Of a stretch of DNA of 64,000 bases, positions 11,246-22,971 are shown piece by piece. Origin of the DNA: Hydrangea macrophylla (Eukaryota; Streptophyta; Magnoliopsida; Cornales; Hydrangeaceae); the NCBI GenBank assembly GCA_033977485.1, contig CM066982.1, positions 14,189,218 to 14,253,217 of the forward strand, in the 5' to 3' direction. Position numbers and translations under genes: made by a program. The notes under the pieces were generated by a model that did no database searches, was not told the origin of the DNA, and worked only from the letters and a program-made list of their open reading frames with translations. Position 1 is the first letter of the stretch; each line of letters opens with the position of its first letter.

Positions 11246-11489
11246 AATTTTTTTAAATCTTTACTTGATTGAGTGACATTGACAAGACAATGACTTATGA
11301 GTACAAGACTACATGGGGGCACTTAGAAAATGAGACTCGAACTTTTCAGACTTCAGCGTGCTTGACAAGCAGCCAGATCTCAACGGCTTTGTTTTCAATT
11401 TTGTAGTGGGGCCTAGTCGGTACGGAGCCTCCATTTTCTAATTCTAATTCCACTTCACTTATGTAAATGTTGCAACATGTAAATTAAAT
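11246..11489. other. No feature seen
   Basis: Unremarkable intergenic sequence; nothing I can support. Confidence 0.4.
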
Positions 11490-12141
11490 TGGAACAAAAT
11501 TACTTGATCAATAGCATCTTTAACAAATCATGGGCCGAGTCGCGGATCTCGCTCTCTTCAAGACGTTTCGCGGCTCTGCACAAAGTGTGCAAGCAGTTCG
11601 TACATACCACACCGTCCCTAGGATAAAACAGCCCAAAATCTCCTCTGTCTCATATTTTTCTTGTACTAAGAAAAACTGGTATACTAGACACCCTTCAGAT
11701 TTGTTGCTCGGTAATCACAACTTGGAAAAACTTTTTCTATTCTTGGAAAACAAAAACACACAGATATTTCTTTCTCAAATTTTGAAAACTCACTAAGTAA
11801 TGAAGATAGTTTCTGTTTTTGGAATAATCTCAATGAGAGTGTACTCTCTTTTTTTTATAGTAACTTATGCTAATAAGCCAATATATAGAAGAAAACATGC
11901 ATTGCCAAAAGCTCCAATTGTAACATCCTCGCAACTTAATAGCATTATAAATATGAATCAAAGAGGGGGCTTTATAAGCCATTACAATGCCATTAACAAT
12001 TGGAAGTTAAATTTTATATATTACACATTTTAACTCATGTTAAATAAAGTTATACACATGCATAATTGGAAGACAAAATGAATCTTTACTTTTTAGTTTC
12101 CTTCTTTTGCAACTCACGTACATTATTAAAATACTTCAACA
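11490..12141 (-). repeat. Copia 3' LTR (left copy)
   Basis: Shares GACGTTTCGCGGCTCTGC and most following sequence with 35930-36490. The LTR edge is AAAATACTTCAACA at 12141, followed by the polypurine tract complement ATCCCTCACT. The outer edge is approximate. Confidence 0.6.
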
Positions 12142-12941
12142 ATCCCTCACTTATTTTAATAAAATTAGAAAATGATTTTTCATTGAGCAACTGATCATAA
12201 GACTGTGCATAAGTAAATGTGTTTTTCAACTTGAACCTTTACATAGTGAAAGTGATTTAGAATATACTAGAGTAACACGTAGTTTTGAACTCTATCTCTA
12301 ACAACACCCCACACACAATCTTACTAAGGTGAAATAAGAAAGCCAGCACTTTATGGCCATGTGCTTATATCCTAGTATAGCGAAAGCTCTAGAGAATTTG
12401 CCTAATTCCATAGGAAGCGGGGCACCACTTCCACATTCACATAGGTGAGTCTAACAAGGGTACTCCTGTAGCTAGGCATCTCACTCAATATAAAGTTATA
12501 CATATGCATAATTGGAAGACAAAATGAGTCTTTACTTTTTAGTTTCCTTCTTTTGCAACTCACATACATTATTAAAATACTTCAACAATCCCTCACTTAT
12601 TTTAATAAAATTAGAAAATGATTTTTCATTGAGCAACTGATCATAAGACTGTGCATAAGTAAATGTGTTTTTCAACTTGAATCTTTACATAGTGAAAGTG
12701 ATTTAGAATATACTAGAGTAACACGTAGTTTTGAACTCTATCTCTAACAACACCCCACACACAATCTTACTAAGGTGAAATAACAAAGCCAGCACTTTAT
12801 GGCCATGTGCTTATATCCCAGTATAGCGAAAGCTCTAGAGAATTTGCCTAAATTCCATAGGAAGAGGGGCCCCACTTCCACATTCACATAGGTGGGTCTA
12901 ACAAGGATACTCCTGTAGCTAGGCATCCTACTCAATATAGA
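12049..12941. repeat. Tandem duplication of about 445 bp across the LTR/internal junction
   Basis: 12049-12491 is repeated almost identically at 12492-12941. Each unit contains the last 94 or so bases of the LTR, the polypurine tract and about 350 bp of 3' internal sequence ending in CTCAATATA. Confidence 0.92.
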
Positions 12942-12988
12942 GTTTAGAACTCATTAAGAGTATATTAAACTCATCTTTGTACCGCTTC

Positions 12989-15900
12989 TGTCGCGCCCCG
13001 GAGTAGCCAAAAATAGGGAAATTTTAAAATTTCCTTTCTGGACCCGTAGGGAATGACGAGTTACATAAAACTGACCTGTCCGTGCAATATTTTAACATAA
13101 TTATATATCAGAGTAAGGCATTGCAAAAACGTTTAATGGTATTCATGGGGGAACTTAAAGTGTTTTGCTACTTAGGCTACTCGGACCTCCCTAATACCTT
13201 GGATCCAGAAACCCACTTTCTTGAGGAAGGGGGACAGGGTACAGAAGAAAGAAGTACGTCGAACTTGATTCCCACTGCGGTCCATTCAACATGTATGATA
13301 ATATGACTGGGTTAGTCCCCGTGACTAACCATGCAGATGTCAACATTGACCTCATGACTCGACCATGTTCATATGAATGTTCATGTGACTGTATAAACGT
13401 GAAAACATAATAAACACGAATGTCAATGATTATTAACTAGACATGGAGTATAGTTAACTAACATGCGTTCATCATATAAGTAGGAATCTCAACATTCACA
13501 TGATTAATACTTATCAGTATCGTCCACACAGGACGCACTGGGTATACATATATGTACAAAGAATAATTCTATAATATACCAAGTGAGTTAGGACGACTCA
13601 CCTCGAAGTGGGTGTGTAGAAACAAGTGTAACGGTGGTTCCTACAAAGTATAAGAATTTATAGGACGTTGATTAATAAGCGTACTAAAATCAAGGGCATG
13701 ATGGTAATTGTGCCAGGTGAGTCCCTAAACCTCAACATGATGATCTAGACATCATTCTGAGTCTAACGCGATTGACTAGACTCAAATCGGAGTCCGTCGC
13801 ATAAAAGGCTGGATTTTCTATACCAGTTTGGGCCCTAGAGATAAGCTATATTTTTTACCGTGTCGAAAGGTCACCAAACTTTAAGGGGATGTTCTAGACA
13901 TTATTCTAAGATTCTGGGAACTGACCGCGTGTTTTTCTGAGCTACGGTTTATTTATTATGAATTATTGAAGTTCTAAACGTCTAATAATAAACATAGGAA
14001 CACCCTAATTATAAAATATATTTTAGGAAGACATTTGACCCTTGAAAATATTTTTATTAAATACTAGGCCTTAAATTAGGCTAGTGATATTTTTCTCATA
14101 ATTTTCGGAGTCCATTTGGTATTTAAATAATTTAATTATAAACAAACCGGCTTTTAATAATAATTAACAATTTATTAGAAATACTAAAGTTTTGGGTTTT
14201 ATAAATAATAATTTATAACATAAAGGCATTAGGCATTAGGCCTTAGGAAAAGTTGATATAATTTTTCTATACTTAAATGTAGCCATTAGGTATTTATTAC
14301 CTAATTATTTTCCTTTAAAACTAATACTTATTATTTATTACAACTAAATAAACAATACGTATATTATATTAAAATTACATTACTCTCCATAATATAAAGT
14401 TACTATCAAAAATAATATTTCAGATTATTTAAAATATAATTTTTGAGTATTTAAAACTATTTTAAAAATCATTTAACAAATTTAACAACTATTCATAACT
14501 TATTTATAACTTTTTATTATTATTTATTTATACACAATATATAAATAATAATGTATTTATTTACTAATCTCAGTTAACAGATTAAATTAATAACTAATTA
14601 TTGTTGAAACAGTTTATAAGAACCTTAATCAGGATTAACAGAATAATTATAAATATATATAAACAATAATTCAAGGGTTATAACTAATATTAACTTAATT
14701 AAATACCCGCGGGTCAACCCTGATCCGACCCGTACCCATGGGTTACCCATTAACACAAACAAACTGATCCAACTTAAAAGATCCGACCCGTGGGTCCACG
14801 ACCCAACCCGCAACCCATATATACACGCAGCCTAAATCGACCCGACCCGACCCGACCCGACCCCGTGGGTAAATGATATAACCCTTTTCCAAACGGGTTG
14901 TTTCTTCTCCACAAAAATCCCGCCGCCGCCAGCGACACGGGTCTCGCCGGAAAAACTTTCTCTTCTCATATCTCTCTCATTTTCCCATAGAAATCGACGA
15001 ATCCAACGCCAATAGGTTCGGTTTGGGACCCTCTATCACATAGTGTGAGCTTAGAACTGGGTTCATTTGTTTTCCTAACCCACTATGAGATTATTCTTTT
15101 TAGGTTTTTAAGGAATAATCGAATGCATGACCTACCAAACAAGCCCTAAACCAAAAGCTGCTTTTAGGGGGGGCTCCTGAGACTACAAGGGTCTGTTTGG
15201 TATGGTTTTTGGGCCCTCTAATTGAGTTTGAAATTTCGAGCTCCGGCGAGTGAGCTTTAATGTTGATTAGAGTTCACAGAGAGCCTAAGGCTCTGTTTGG
15301 TTTGTGTAAGAAGGGTCAGGGCGTGTGTGTGAGGGTGTGAGAGATATATAGAATGATTTAGAGAGGTGGGGTTTACCTTAGTGGTCTCGGGTCTTCTCTC
15401 TATCTCCTCCGTCTCCGACGAGTTCTCTTTCTCTCTCTGCGTCTCCTTCTCTCTTTCCCGGTGGTTTTCTTGAGTGTGTGGAGTGTGAAAAGGTGTGGCA
15501 GTGGGTAGTGGTGTATGTGTGTGGTATGTCTCTCTCAACTCTCGGTGACCCTCTCTTACTCTCAATAGTTCTTCTATATACACAATCCCACATGTGTATA
15601 CACACATATCTATATACTCAGATGTGATTAGATTCTCAAATCTGTTTAGATTAGATGGAGCAATGTGATGGATTTGAGGGGATGTGGGTAATTGTGCACC
15701 GGTGGTGGGGGTGTGGGTAATGTCCGACGGGTGGTAGGGGTTTGTTGGGGTAACGTTGTTATCCAATGGGTATAGGTTGGTTAGGCTAGTACAATGCCCA
15801 TATAAGGCAAGATTCCAACTTTCCATTTTTGTATAGTTTTGCTGTCGCTTAGGAATACGTGTCGCACAGTCTAATTCAAATACAGAAATTATGGGTTTAC

Positions 15901-16062
15901 GCATACAGTCAGTCCGAGTTGCAACTTACAGTCCAAGTTAATTAATAACTATATACGTGTAAGCATGTGTTTAAGTCTCCGAGATTAACAATACTGAAAA
16001 GAAAATACGAACAAAATACGGGGACCAGTTTTATTAATCATAGAAATTTTACGGGTATTACA
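12989..16062 (-). repeat. Gypsy 3' LTR
   Basis: 3074 bp. It lacks most of a segment of about 870 bp present in the 5' LTR: 13185-13272 here replaces 29608-30478 there. It contains decayed purine/pyrimidine tracts and poly-CCCGAC (14838-14862). Confidence 0.92.
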
Positions 16063-16078
16063 TCATCCACCTCCTGTT
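16063..16078 (-). other. Polypurine tract of gypsy element
   Basis: On the minus strand AACAGGAGGTGGATGA lies immediately before the 3' LTR. This is the expected plus-strand priming site. Confidence 0.75.
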
Positions 16079-16107
16079 AAAGATTTCGTCCTCAGAATCA
16101 GAGCTAG

Positions 16108-17041
16108 CTATACATTAAAAAGGTAAGGAAACTTCTCATGCATCTCTGATTCTAACTCCCAAGAAGCTTCACGCTCATCATGATGTTTCCACTGGACTTT
16201 CACTAACGGGATCTCCTTAGTCCTAAACTTCTTTGTTCCACGTTCCATAATCTTCACCGGTCCTTCATTGAAAGTCACATTGTCGTTTACTTCGATATCC
16301 GTGAAATTGATCTCATGAGATGGATCATGCACGACTCTCCTCAGCATGCTAATGTAAAAGACATTATGAACTCCTGACATCTTGGGTGGCAGTGCGAGTC
16401 TGTAATCAACTTTTCCCATGCGTTCTAGAATTTCGAACGGTCCAATGTAACGTGGCGAAAGTTTTCCTCTCTTTTGTCCAAATCTGACAACTCCACGTAC
16501 GGGTGATACCTTTAGAAATACGTGATCTCCAACATTGAATTCTAAGTCCTTCCGGTGCTTCTCAGCGTAGCTTTTCTGTCTGCTCTGTGCGGCCTTCATC
16601 TTTTCCCTGACGATATTGATCTTTTCATTCGTTTCTCGAACCATCTCTGGTCCTAGAAGTTTGTCATCTCCAACTTCTGCCCAACACAATGGTGATCGAC
16701 ACGGTCTTCCATATAGAGTTTCAAATGGTGCCATCCCTATACTCGAATGGTAGTTGTTGTTATATGCGAACTCTATCAACGGTAGGTTCTCTTCCCATGA
16801 ACTTTCAAAATCTATCTCACAGGCTCGAAGCATGTCCTCATAACTTGATTGATTCTCTGCGTCTGTCCGTCGGTTTGGGGGTGAAATGCTGAACTTAACT
16901 TCAACGAAGTTCCAAGTGCTGTCTGTAAGCTTTCCCAAAATCCTGACGTGAAATGTGAATCACGATCTGACACAATTGACACGGGTACTCCATGTAGTCG
17001 AACAACTTGTTGTATATACATTTTGCTCAATTTCTCAATCG
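16108..17041 (-). pseudogene. Gypsy integrase C-terminal half and chromodomain
   Basis: Two overlapping minus frames (16108-16938, 16812-17060) carry the second catalytic Asp (SDRDSHF), the Glu (LPLIEFAYNNN), the GPFEILERMGKVDYRLALP domain and a C-terminal chromodomain (VQWKHHDEREASWELE). A frameshift lies near 16860. The first catalytic Asp is on the far side of the nested element, so the DDE core is split. Confidence 0.9.
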
Positions 17042-17046
17042 TGTAA

Positions 17047-19110
17047 TATAACACCCTCATTTGTGTTATTACATTTGCATTACATTGTCATGCGTGGTAA
17101 TGTGATGTGGCGTGTCTTTTGGCACATGGTTGAGTGAGTTTTGACTCACGAATTGATTTGGGTGTCTGTATTAGAGAACCCTTTGAAACTATTGTGATTG
17201 AGGATTTATTGTTTTGACGTCTCTCCGAGTATGAGATGGTTATTGTGGAGCACTTTAAATGTTTATCTGAAAATAAATGTTTACCTGTGTATTGCAATAT
17301 CTGTATTATTTTCTGGCTTAGAATATATTTCTGTTGTTAGATTTAGTATCCTGGTGAGGACGAATGAACACGCTATTAATTTGGTAGGCTAATTAGCAAC
17401 TTCGGAAACGTCATGTAGAAATTCGCGTTTTAGCGACCAAACGAAACTTAGTCGAAAACTTTTATAATTTTGAGGTTTCACTCATAAAGCTATGAATAAG
17501 CTGTATAGAAAGTTTCAGAGACTGATTAGGAGTTTGGAAAACTCGTGGGGAGGTAAACGTAATTTCTAAAAGAGTTGCCTATATATAGATAGAGATGGAT
17601 CTTTAGATTTTTGTAAGCTTAACCTAAAGCTCAAGAAGGAGGCCAAAAGGGGGCTAGAGGGAGATTTAGTTGCTTAGAGCTTTGCGACGCCAAACGACGA
17701 CTTTCTGTCAGTCTGTTTTCTCCTATATTTCATATTCGAGCTCCTCGAGGTAAGAACTTCGTTTTGATACCTATTAGGGCCTGTTTGGCTAAGTTTTCCG
17801 AAAAGTCTTTTTCTAGAATTTTTCATAAAAGTTGATAAATGGAATTTTGATCCATAGGAATTGTACTAGACGGACTTCTGCACGTTCTTTGTGCACGGGT
17901 TTTCTTCAGATTGAATTATAGGAGTATTACTCAGAGGTGAGTGATTCAACTATGTTTTTGGAATGGTTTCTTGACATGTATTCATGTTTTGTGTGAATAA
18001 CATGTATTAATTCTTAGAGATATATTGTGTAGTTCATATTGGGCATTTATATTGATAAGTAGGCTCAATAGCATGGTGATATGTTTTGATTACCGCGAGT
18101 ATGGTGATATGTATTTGAGCATGTTAAGTTGCTTATTTGGGTCAGAAGGAGCACGTGGTCACCGTGCCATTTTGTGGAGCCGATATAGGCATTAAGGTCG
18201 CACGATTGAAGAGAAGAATCGTGGATCTTACCCTTTCGCGTGGACTTATTGGCGAGGAGTCGCGAATTGGGACTATGGACGGGCACGTGAGTCTCTGGCG
18301 ACTAGTATGAATTGTAGAGATGTGAATGCAGACATGTTTATCATTCATGTGCATATGTTGTTTTATTCACTAAGCGTTAGCTTAAACAAATCGAATTATG
18401 TGTGGTTATTCAAATAACCATTGCAGGTGTAAATGCTGGCGAGGAATCGCAGAAGTGAGCACGAGGGTTGGGAGTTCGCTTGGGAGGCAACTTGAATGTT
18501 AACCTTGTAGTTTTGGGACAATAGGATGTTGTAATAAGAATTTTTATTGTTTTAACTTATGTTTAACTTCGTATGATAGAATGGATTTTTAAACCGTTGT
18601 AATAGTTAGTGACATGTTGTAATCCTGCTTTAGAAATGTTTTAATATAGCTAGGATTACTTTGAATTGAATTTGGATTGAGTGGTTGATCATTGGTGAAA
18701 GTTAGGAAGCTTTTAAAACTTGAAATTCTGCAGAATGGGCTGCTGTCAGGGGAGCAGTCGACGGGGCAGTCGACGGGACAGTGCAGTTTAGCTACTGCTT
18801 CTTAATATGGTAAAAGCAGTCGACGGGGCAGTGCAGTTTAGCTACTGCTTCTTATTATGGCAAAACTAGTCGACTGGACCATGCCTCAGTCGACTGGACC
18901 TCTGTAGGTTAATGTGTTCTTTTTGTTTCTGCCTGCTGTAGTCGACTGAGGTCCCGACCCAGTCGACTGAACCTCTGGTTTTAAAAATGTGTTTTGTTTT
19001 TCCGCTGCATGTGTTCTTCAAACCTAATTTTGGGAACGTTAATGAATTGGTTTAGCCTCGGTGGCGTGTCACGGGCTTTGATTTCGCTATTGTGGGACCG
19101 GGCTATGACA
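17047..19110 (+). repeat. Nested element 5' LTR
   Basis: 2064 bp. It contains a GTCGAC-rich repeat tract at about 18755-18965 with fewer units than in the 3' LTR. Confidence 0.92.
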
Positions 19111-19115
19111 TTTAG

Positions 19116-19127
19116 TGGTATCAGAGC
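19116..19127 (+). other. tRNA-Met primer-binding site
   Basis: TGGTATCAGAGC five bases after the LTR end, the usual initiator tRNA-Met complement of plant LTR retrotransposons. Confidence 0.88.
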
Positions 19128-19732
19128 ATAAGTTTAGAGCCTTGGGAACATTCGACGACGAGTGGAGTGTTGAGTGAATTGTCACATGTTCTAAATTGCA
19201 TCCATACATATTAGAGATGTTTGATGCATATGGTATGTTGTTATACATACATGATTATGTTATTGCCATACATGCATAGTATTTATGCATTTGTGAATCG
19301 GTTGAATCATCCGGATGTGGAGCTGTATGATGAGATGACGTTATCATAAGTTATAATAGACCGCGTGTTGTGGCAAGAGGGAAAGATGATATTTTGGTAT
19401 TGATGAACAGTGAAATTTCTAAGTGAAAAGAAAATGGTTTTGATCGAATCGGTGGATGTTTTCCATGATAGTGACGAGTGTCCTTTGAGGGATCTAACCG
19501 AGAACGGAGTTTAAATAGTATGTCAAAGGAGATTTTTGCATAGTCCACTTAAAAAATGAAGGAAATTGTTCGTAGTGAAGTTTTGGGATTAAGATTGATT
19601 GATAAGAGTTCTGTTTCAGACATTGGTTGATCATTATGACGTAAGAGAATAAGGATGAACAGTTGGGTTTTGTGATATGGGTTTTGTGATGGAAAGATAG
19701 TCCAGTAATATGTATTGCTAGCGTATGGGGTC

Positions 19733-20022
19733 GGTGAGGAATCTCTCACCTTATCTTACGATGTTAACCTACGGTACGATCGTACGAGGTTATCTTATGA
19801 TGCATCTTACGGTATATACGGTGTGTATTCGGTAGTTGAAGAATCTTTCAACTTATTGTGCGGTATATGGTATGTATTGGATGGTTGAGGAATCTCTCAA
19901 CCTATCTTACAGTATGTATTAGACGGTTGAGGAATCTCTCAACCTATCTTGTGGAATGTATTGGGGATTGGGCAATATCTCTACGGGTTATCAGTATTGT
20001 GGTTGTTGAGGAATCTCTCAAC
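19733..20022. repeat. Array of hairpin repeats with constant loop GAATCT
   Basis: Five units at about 19733, 19835, 19882, 19925 and 20005 each form a 6-7 bp stem around GAATCT. The stems differ but stay paired: GGTGAG/CTCACC, GTTGAA/TTCAAC, GGTTGAG/CTCAACC (twice), GTTGAG/CTCAAC. Function unknown. Confidence 0.75.
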
Positions 20023-22957
20023 TGAACCTGGTTTCAAATAGTCGTAGCACTATAACAAATACAGATGCAGTGTAGGGATTTGTAACAAATGCTAATGAGT
20101 TAATAGTATAAAGGAAATTATTGGGATTTGAAGATTGACCTAAGATGAGAATTGTGAATGGATATGATAGAGTATGAGTGAACAGTTTGAACCTATAGAT
20201 AGTCGAAGGTTAACTGATGAGAAGATGAGACTTCTAGAGTGGTTTCCTAGACTCGATGGTTATGCCCGTAGAAATGCAACAATGAGGATGATGACTGATG
20301 TTGAAGGACGACATAGGTCGGAGGAGAAATTGTAGAGGTCTTGGTGAGAAACAAATGAATGGACATGCATAGTAATGAAATTTCGTTGGTGTTTCGAGAT
20401 GGTTCCCCAAAAGAAATGGAATAAAGGAAGTAAGAAGACGAGACCAGAAATAATCTGTGAAGGGAATTGATCAAAAAGGACAGAAGTTTAGAGGAATTAA
20501 ATTGATAATTCGATAACATAAGGATAAGAGGATCTTGATAGAGAAAGTCTATGGAACGGTTGATGGAGAGTAAATGGATAAAAATGCAGAGTAATAAGAT
20601 TCCCTGATGTTTTGCCGGGGAGTTGTCGGAGGAGATAGAATAAAAGGAGTAAGATTAGGAGTGTCCTGGATTCCAATAAGGTTGGAGAGTTTTGAGAATA
20701 TCGAATTCCACCCTAAGAAATTTTAAAGTGTTTAAAATGTTTTGAAATAAAACTTTCGTTGAGTAAGAAATTTGTTTTAAATATTTGTGATTAGGTATCT
20801 AGTAGACCTTGGAAGACGGGTATCGTGGGAGAATATGGTATGCTAAGTGCTTGGGACATAACGGTGGTTGTCAAACGAATGAGTTTTATGTGGGCAGATT
20901 CCGAATTTAGGAATTCTAACGGAGTTAGTGAAATGTCGTGTACCTAAAGTTGGCTACCGGAAGCTATGACTTTAAAGGAGTGGTCGTGAGTATTGTTCCA
21001 AAGGGAGCTCGACTTCGATTTAAGTATTGAGGTGACCTGAGGTAATGAATGATTTGAGACTTTGATCAATCAAGAACCTGATGAGATCCGCAAAGTGTGA
21101 AGCACTTGAAAGATGACAGTTAGGAATTGGTTGGCATTGATGACAGGAGTGAGAATTTACCTTGGGGTATTGTCGTGAAAGGTATGCGAATTGGAAGTCG
21201 ATATGGAATTTATTGAACACAGTGAGGCTATAATACTTTGTGGGAAGATTTAATTACCGGCTTATCCTCAGATTGTATGTGGGGATTGTAATAATGTTGT
21301 GAGCAATAGGTTATTCAGGAATAATGGATTGGAGTCCCAGATAGCATAAATAAAGGACTAGAAAGTTTAAATTGGAAATTGAGTCAGATTCGACTACGGT
21401 TATGAAACAATTAATGTCGAAATAAGGTATGGTGCCTTGAGATGTTATACGAAGAATATACGCTTAGTGTGAACGGTTGTCAGGAACTCGGTTAGAGTTG
21501 AGATATAAAAGTGTAATCGATATGGACTTGTGCAAAGGTGAAAATGAAACACCAGAGACGTATAGAGTTGTAAACTACATAAATGGTAGTGAATCTACCT
21601 GGATTGATATGAGAATGGACTACATTGCAGTTGAGATCTTCGAAAGAAAAGTGATTGACGCAGAGTGTGAATACACTAGGTGAACATGATGGATTGTGAA
21701 TGATCAACGATTTGGGACAGGAACAGGGTATGTTTTGAACAAGAGGATATGTTATGATAAACTCTGTAGTACGTTCATGATTCTAAGTCAAATTTTGATT
21801 AATAATGCTATTCATTACGATGGATATTGGGGTAGTGGTGTTGAGAAAGAGATGAGGTATTATGTGAGATTTCAAAATAGTTGTTTTAAAACTTGAATGA
21901 GAAATGTATTGGACTTTGTCCAACATGTTAAAGTGAAAATGTTAGGGGTAACCTTCTATATTAATTGACGGTAGTTCGAGTACAAACTTGGGAGTGATGA
22001 ACGGCGAATGTGTTTGACCTCACTGTAGGTGATTTGGGACATGTGTAGACTCGAACGAGTGAAATGGTGTGAAATTTTCAATAGAGAGTTTGATTGATAC
22101 CTTACAAGGCACAAGTGATGGGAGTATAGTACGAGGTTGGTAAAACTGGAATGGAATGATAAGAATTAGTAGAGACAGAGGGAGAGTACTAATATGACGC
22201 ATTACCGATTATGTGATAGTCATTTCAACTGCAGTTGCCATGATATGGATTTATTAGGAAAGAAGGATGGGAAATTGATAAGAACTTGGGAGTCGTTTGA
22301 AATGGATTATAGTGCCACAAGTGGTTTGGTGATTAACAGAGTAAGAGATTGAATCTATAGTACGTGAAATAATTGATTGAAGCATTGACTTATCGACGGG
22401 GTATATATGTGTGATAGTACTCAGTTGTGGTTCACTTCGGGACGAAGAATCGCGTATAGATATTAACTAGTTGAGACGTAATGTCAACGACTTTCAGTCG
22501 AAAAGAAAGATAGGTGAATGGAAGCTGAGTTATCTCCCTTGTTTTGGGTATTATGATGAAACTATTGAGTTCGGAAATATATGTGTGACAAGTACGATGA
22601 AATGATATCTGAGTTGACGTTGTGACGTTGTGATATGATTTAATGTCGGGATTGACTGTTGAGTGTGTTCTACTCAGGTATTGACATTCTTAATAATTGG
22701 GATGCTTTGGGATATTGCTAGGATTCGGTTGAATCTTCTATCAGATTCAGGCGGGGACTCTGAGGATTTATTTTCCTTAAAAGCCTGAGGATTTATTTTC
22801 CTTATGAGATTGTGGCATCTCAGTGAAGTGGATTGTGTATGTGGCAAATGTTGGAAGTACTTGCGTGAAGTCTTAGTGACTTGAGAAGATGAGATGCGTA
22901 CTCAGTATCCGCACCTTTTTGAGATATGAGATACAAGTTTGGGGACAAACTTCTTTT

Positions 22958-22970
22958 AAGGGGGAGAGTA
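22958..22970 (+). other. Polypurine tract of nested element
   Basis: AAGGGGGAGAGTA directly precedes the 3' LTR. Confidence 0.82.
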
Positions 22971-22971
22971 T

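Noticed and set aside
11530..12033. Frames of 77-88 codons, paralogous to 35952-36396
   Set aside because: They lie in the copia LTR pair and are not conserved as proteins; the two LTRs differ by indels.
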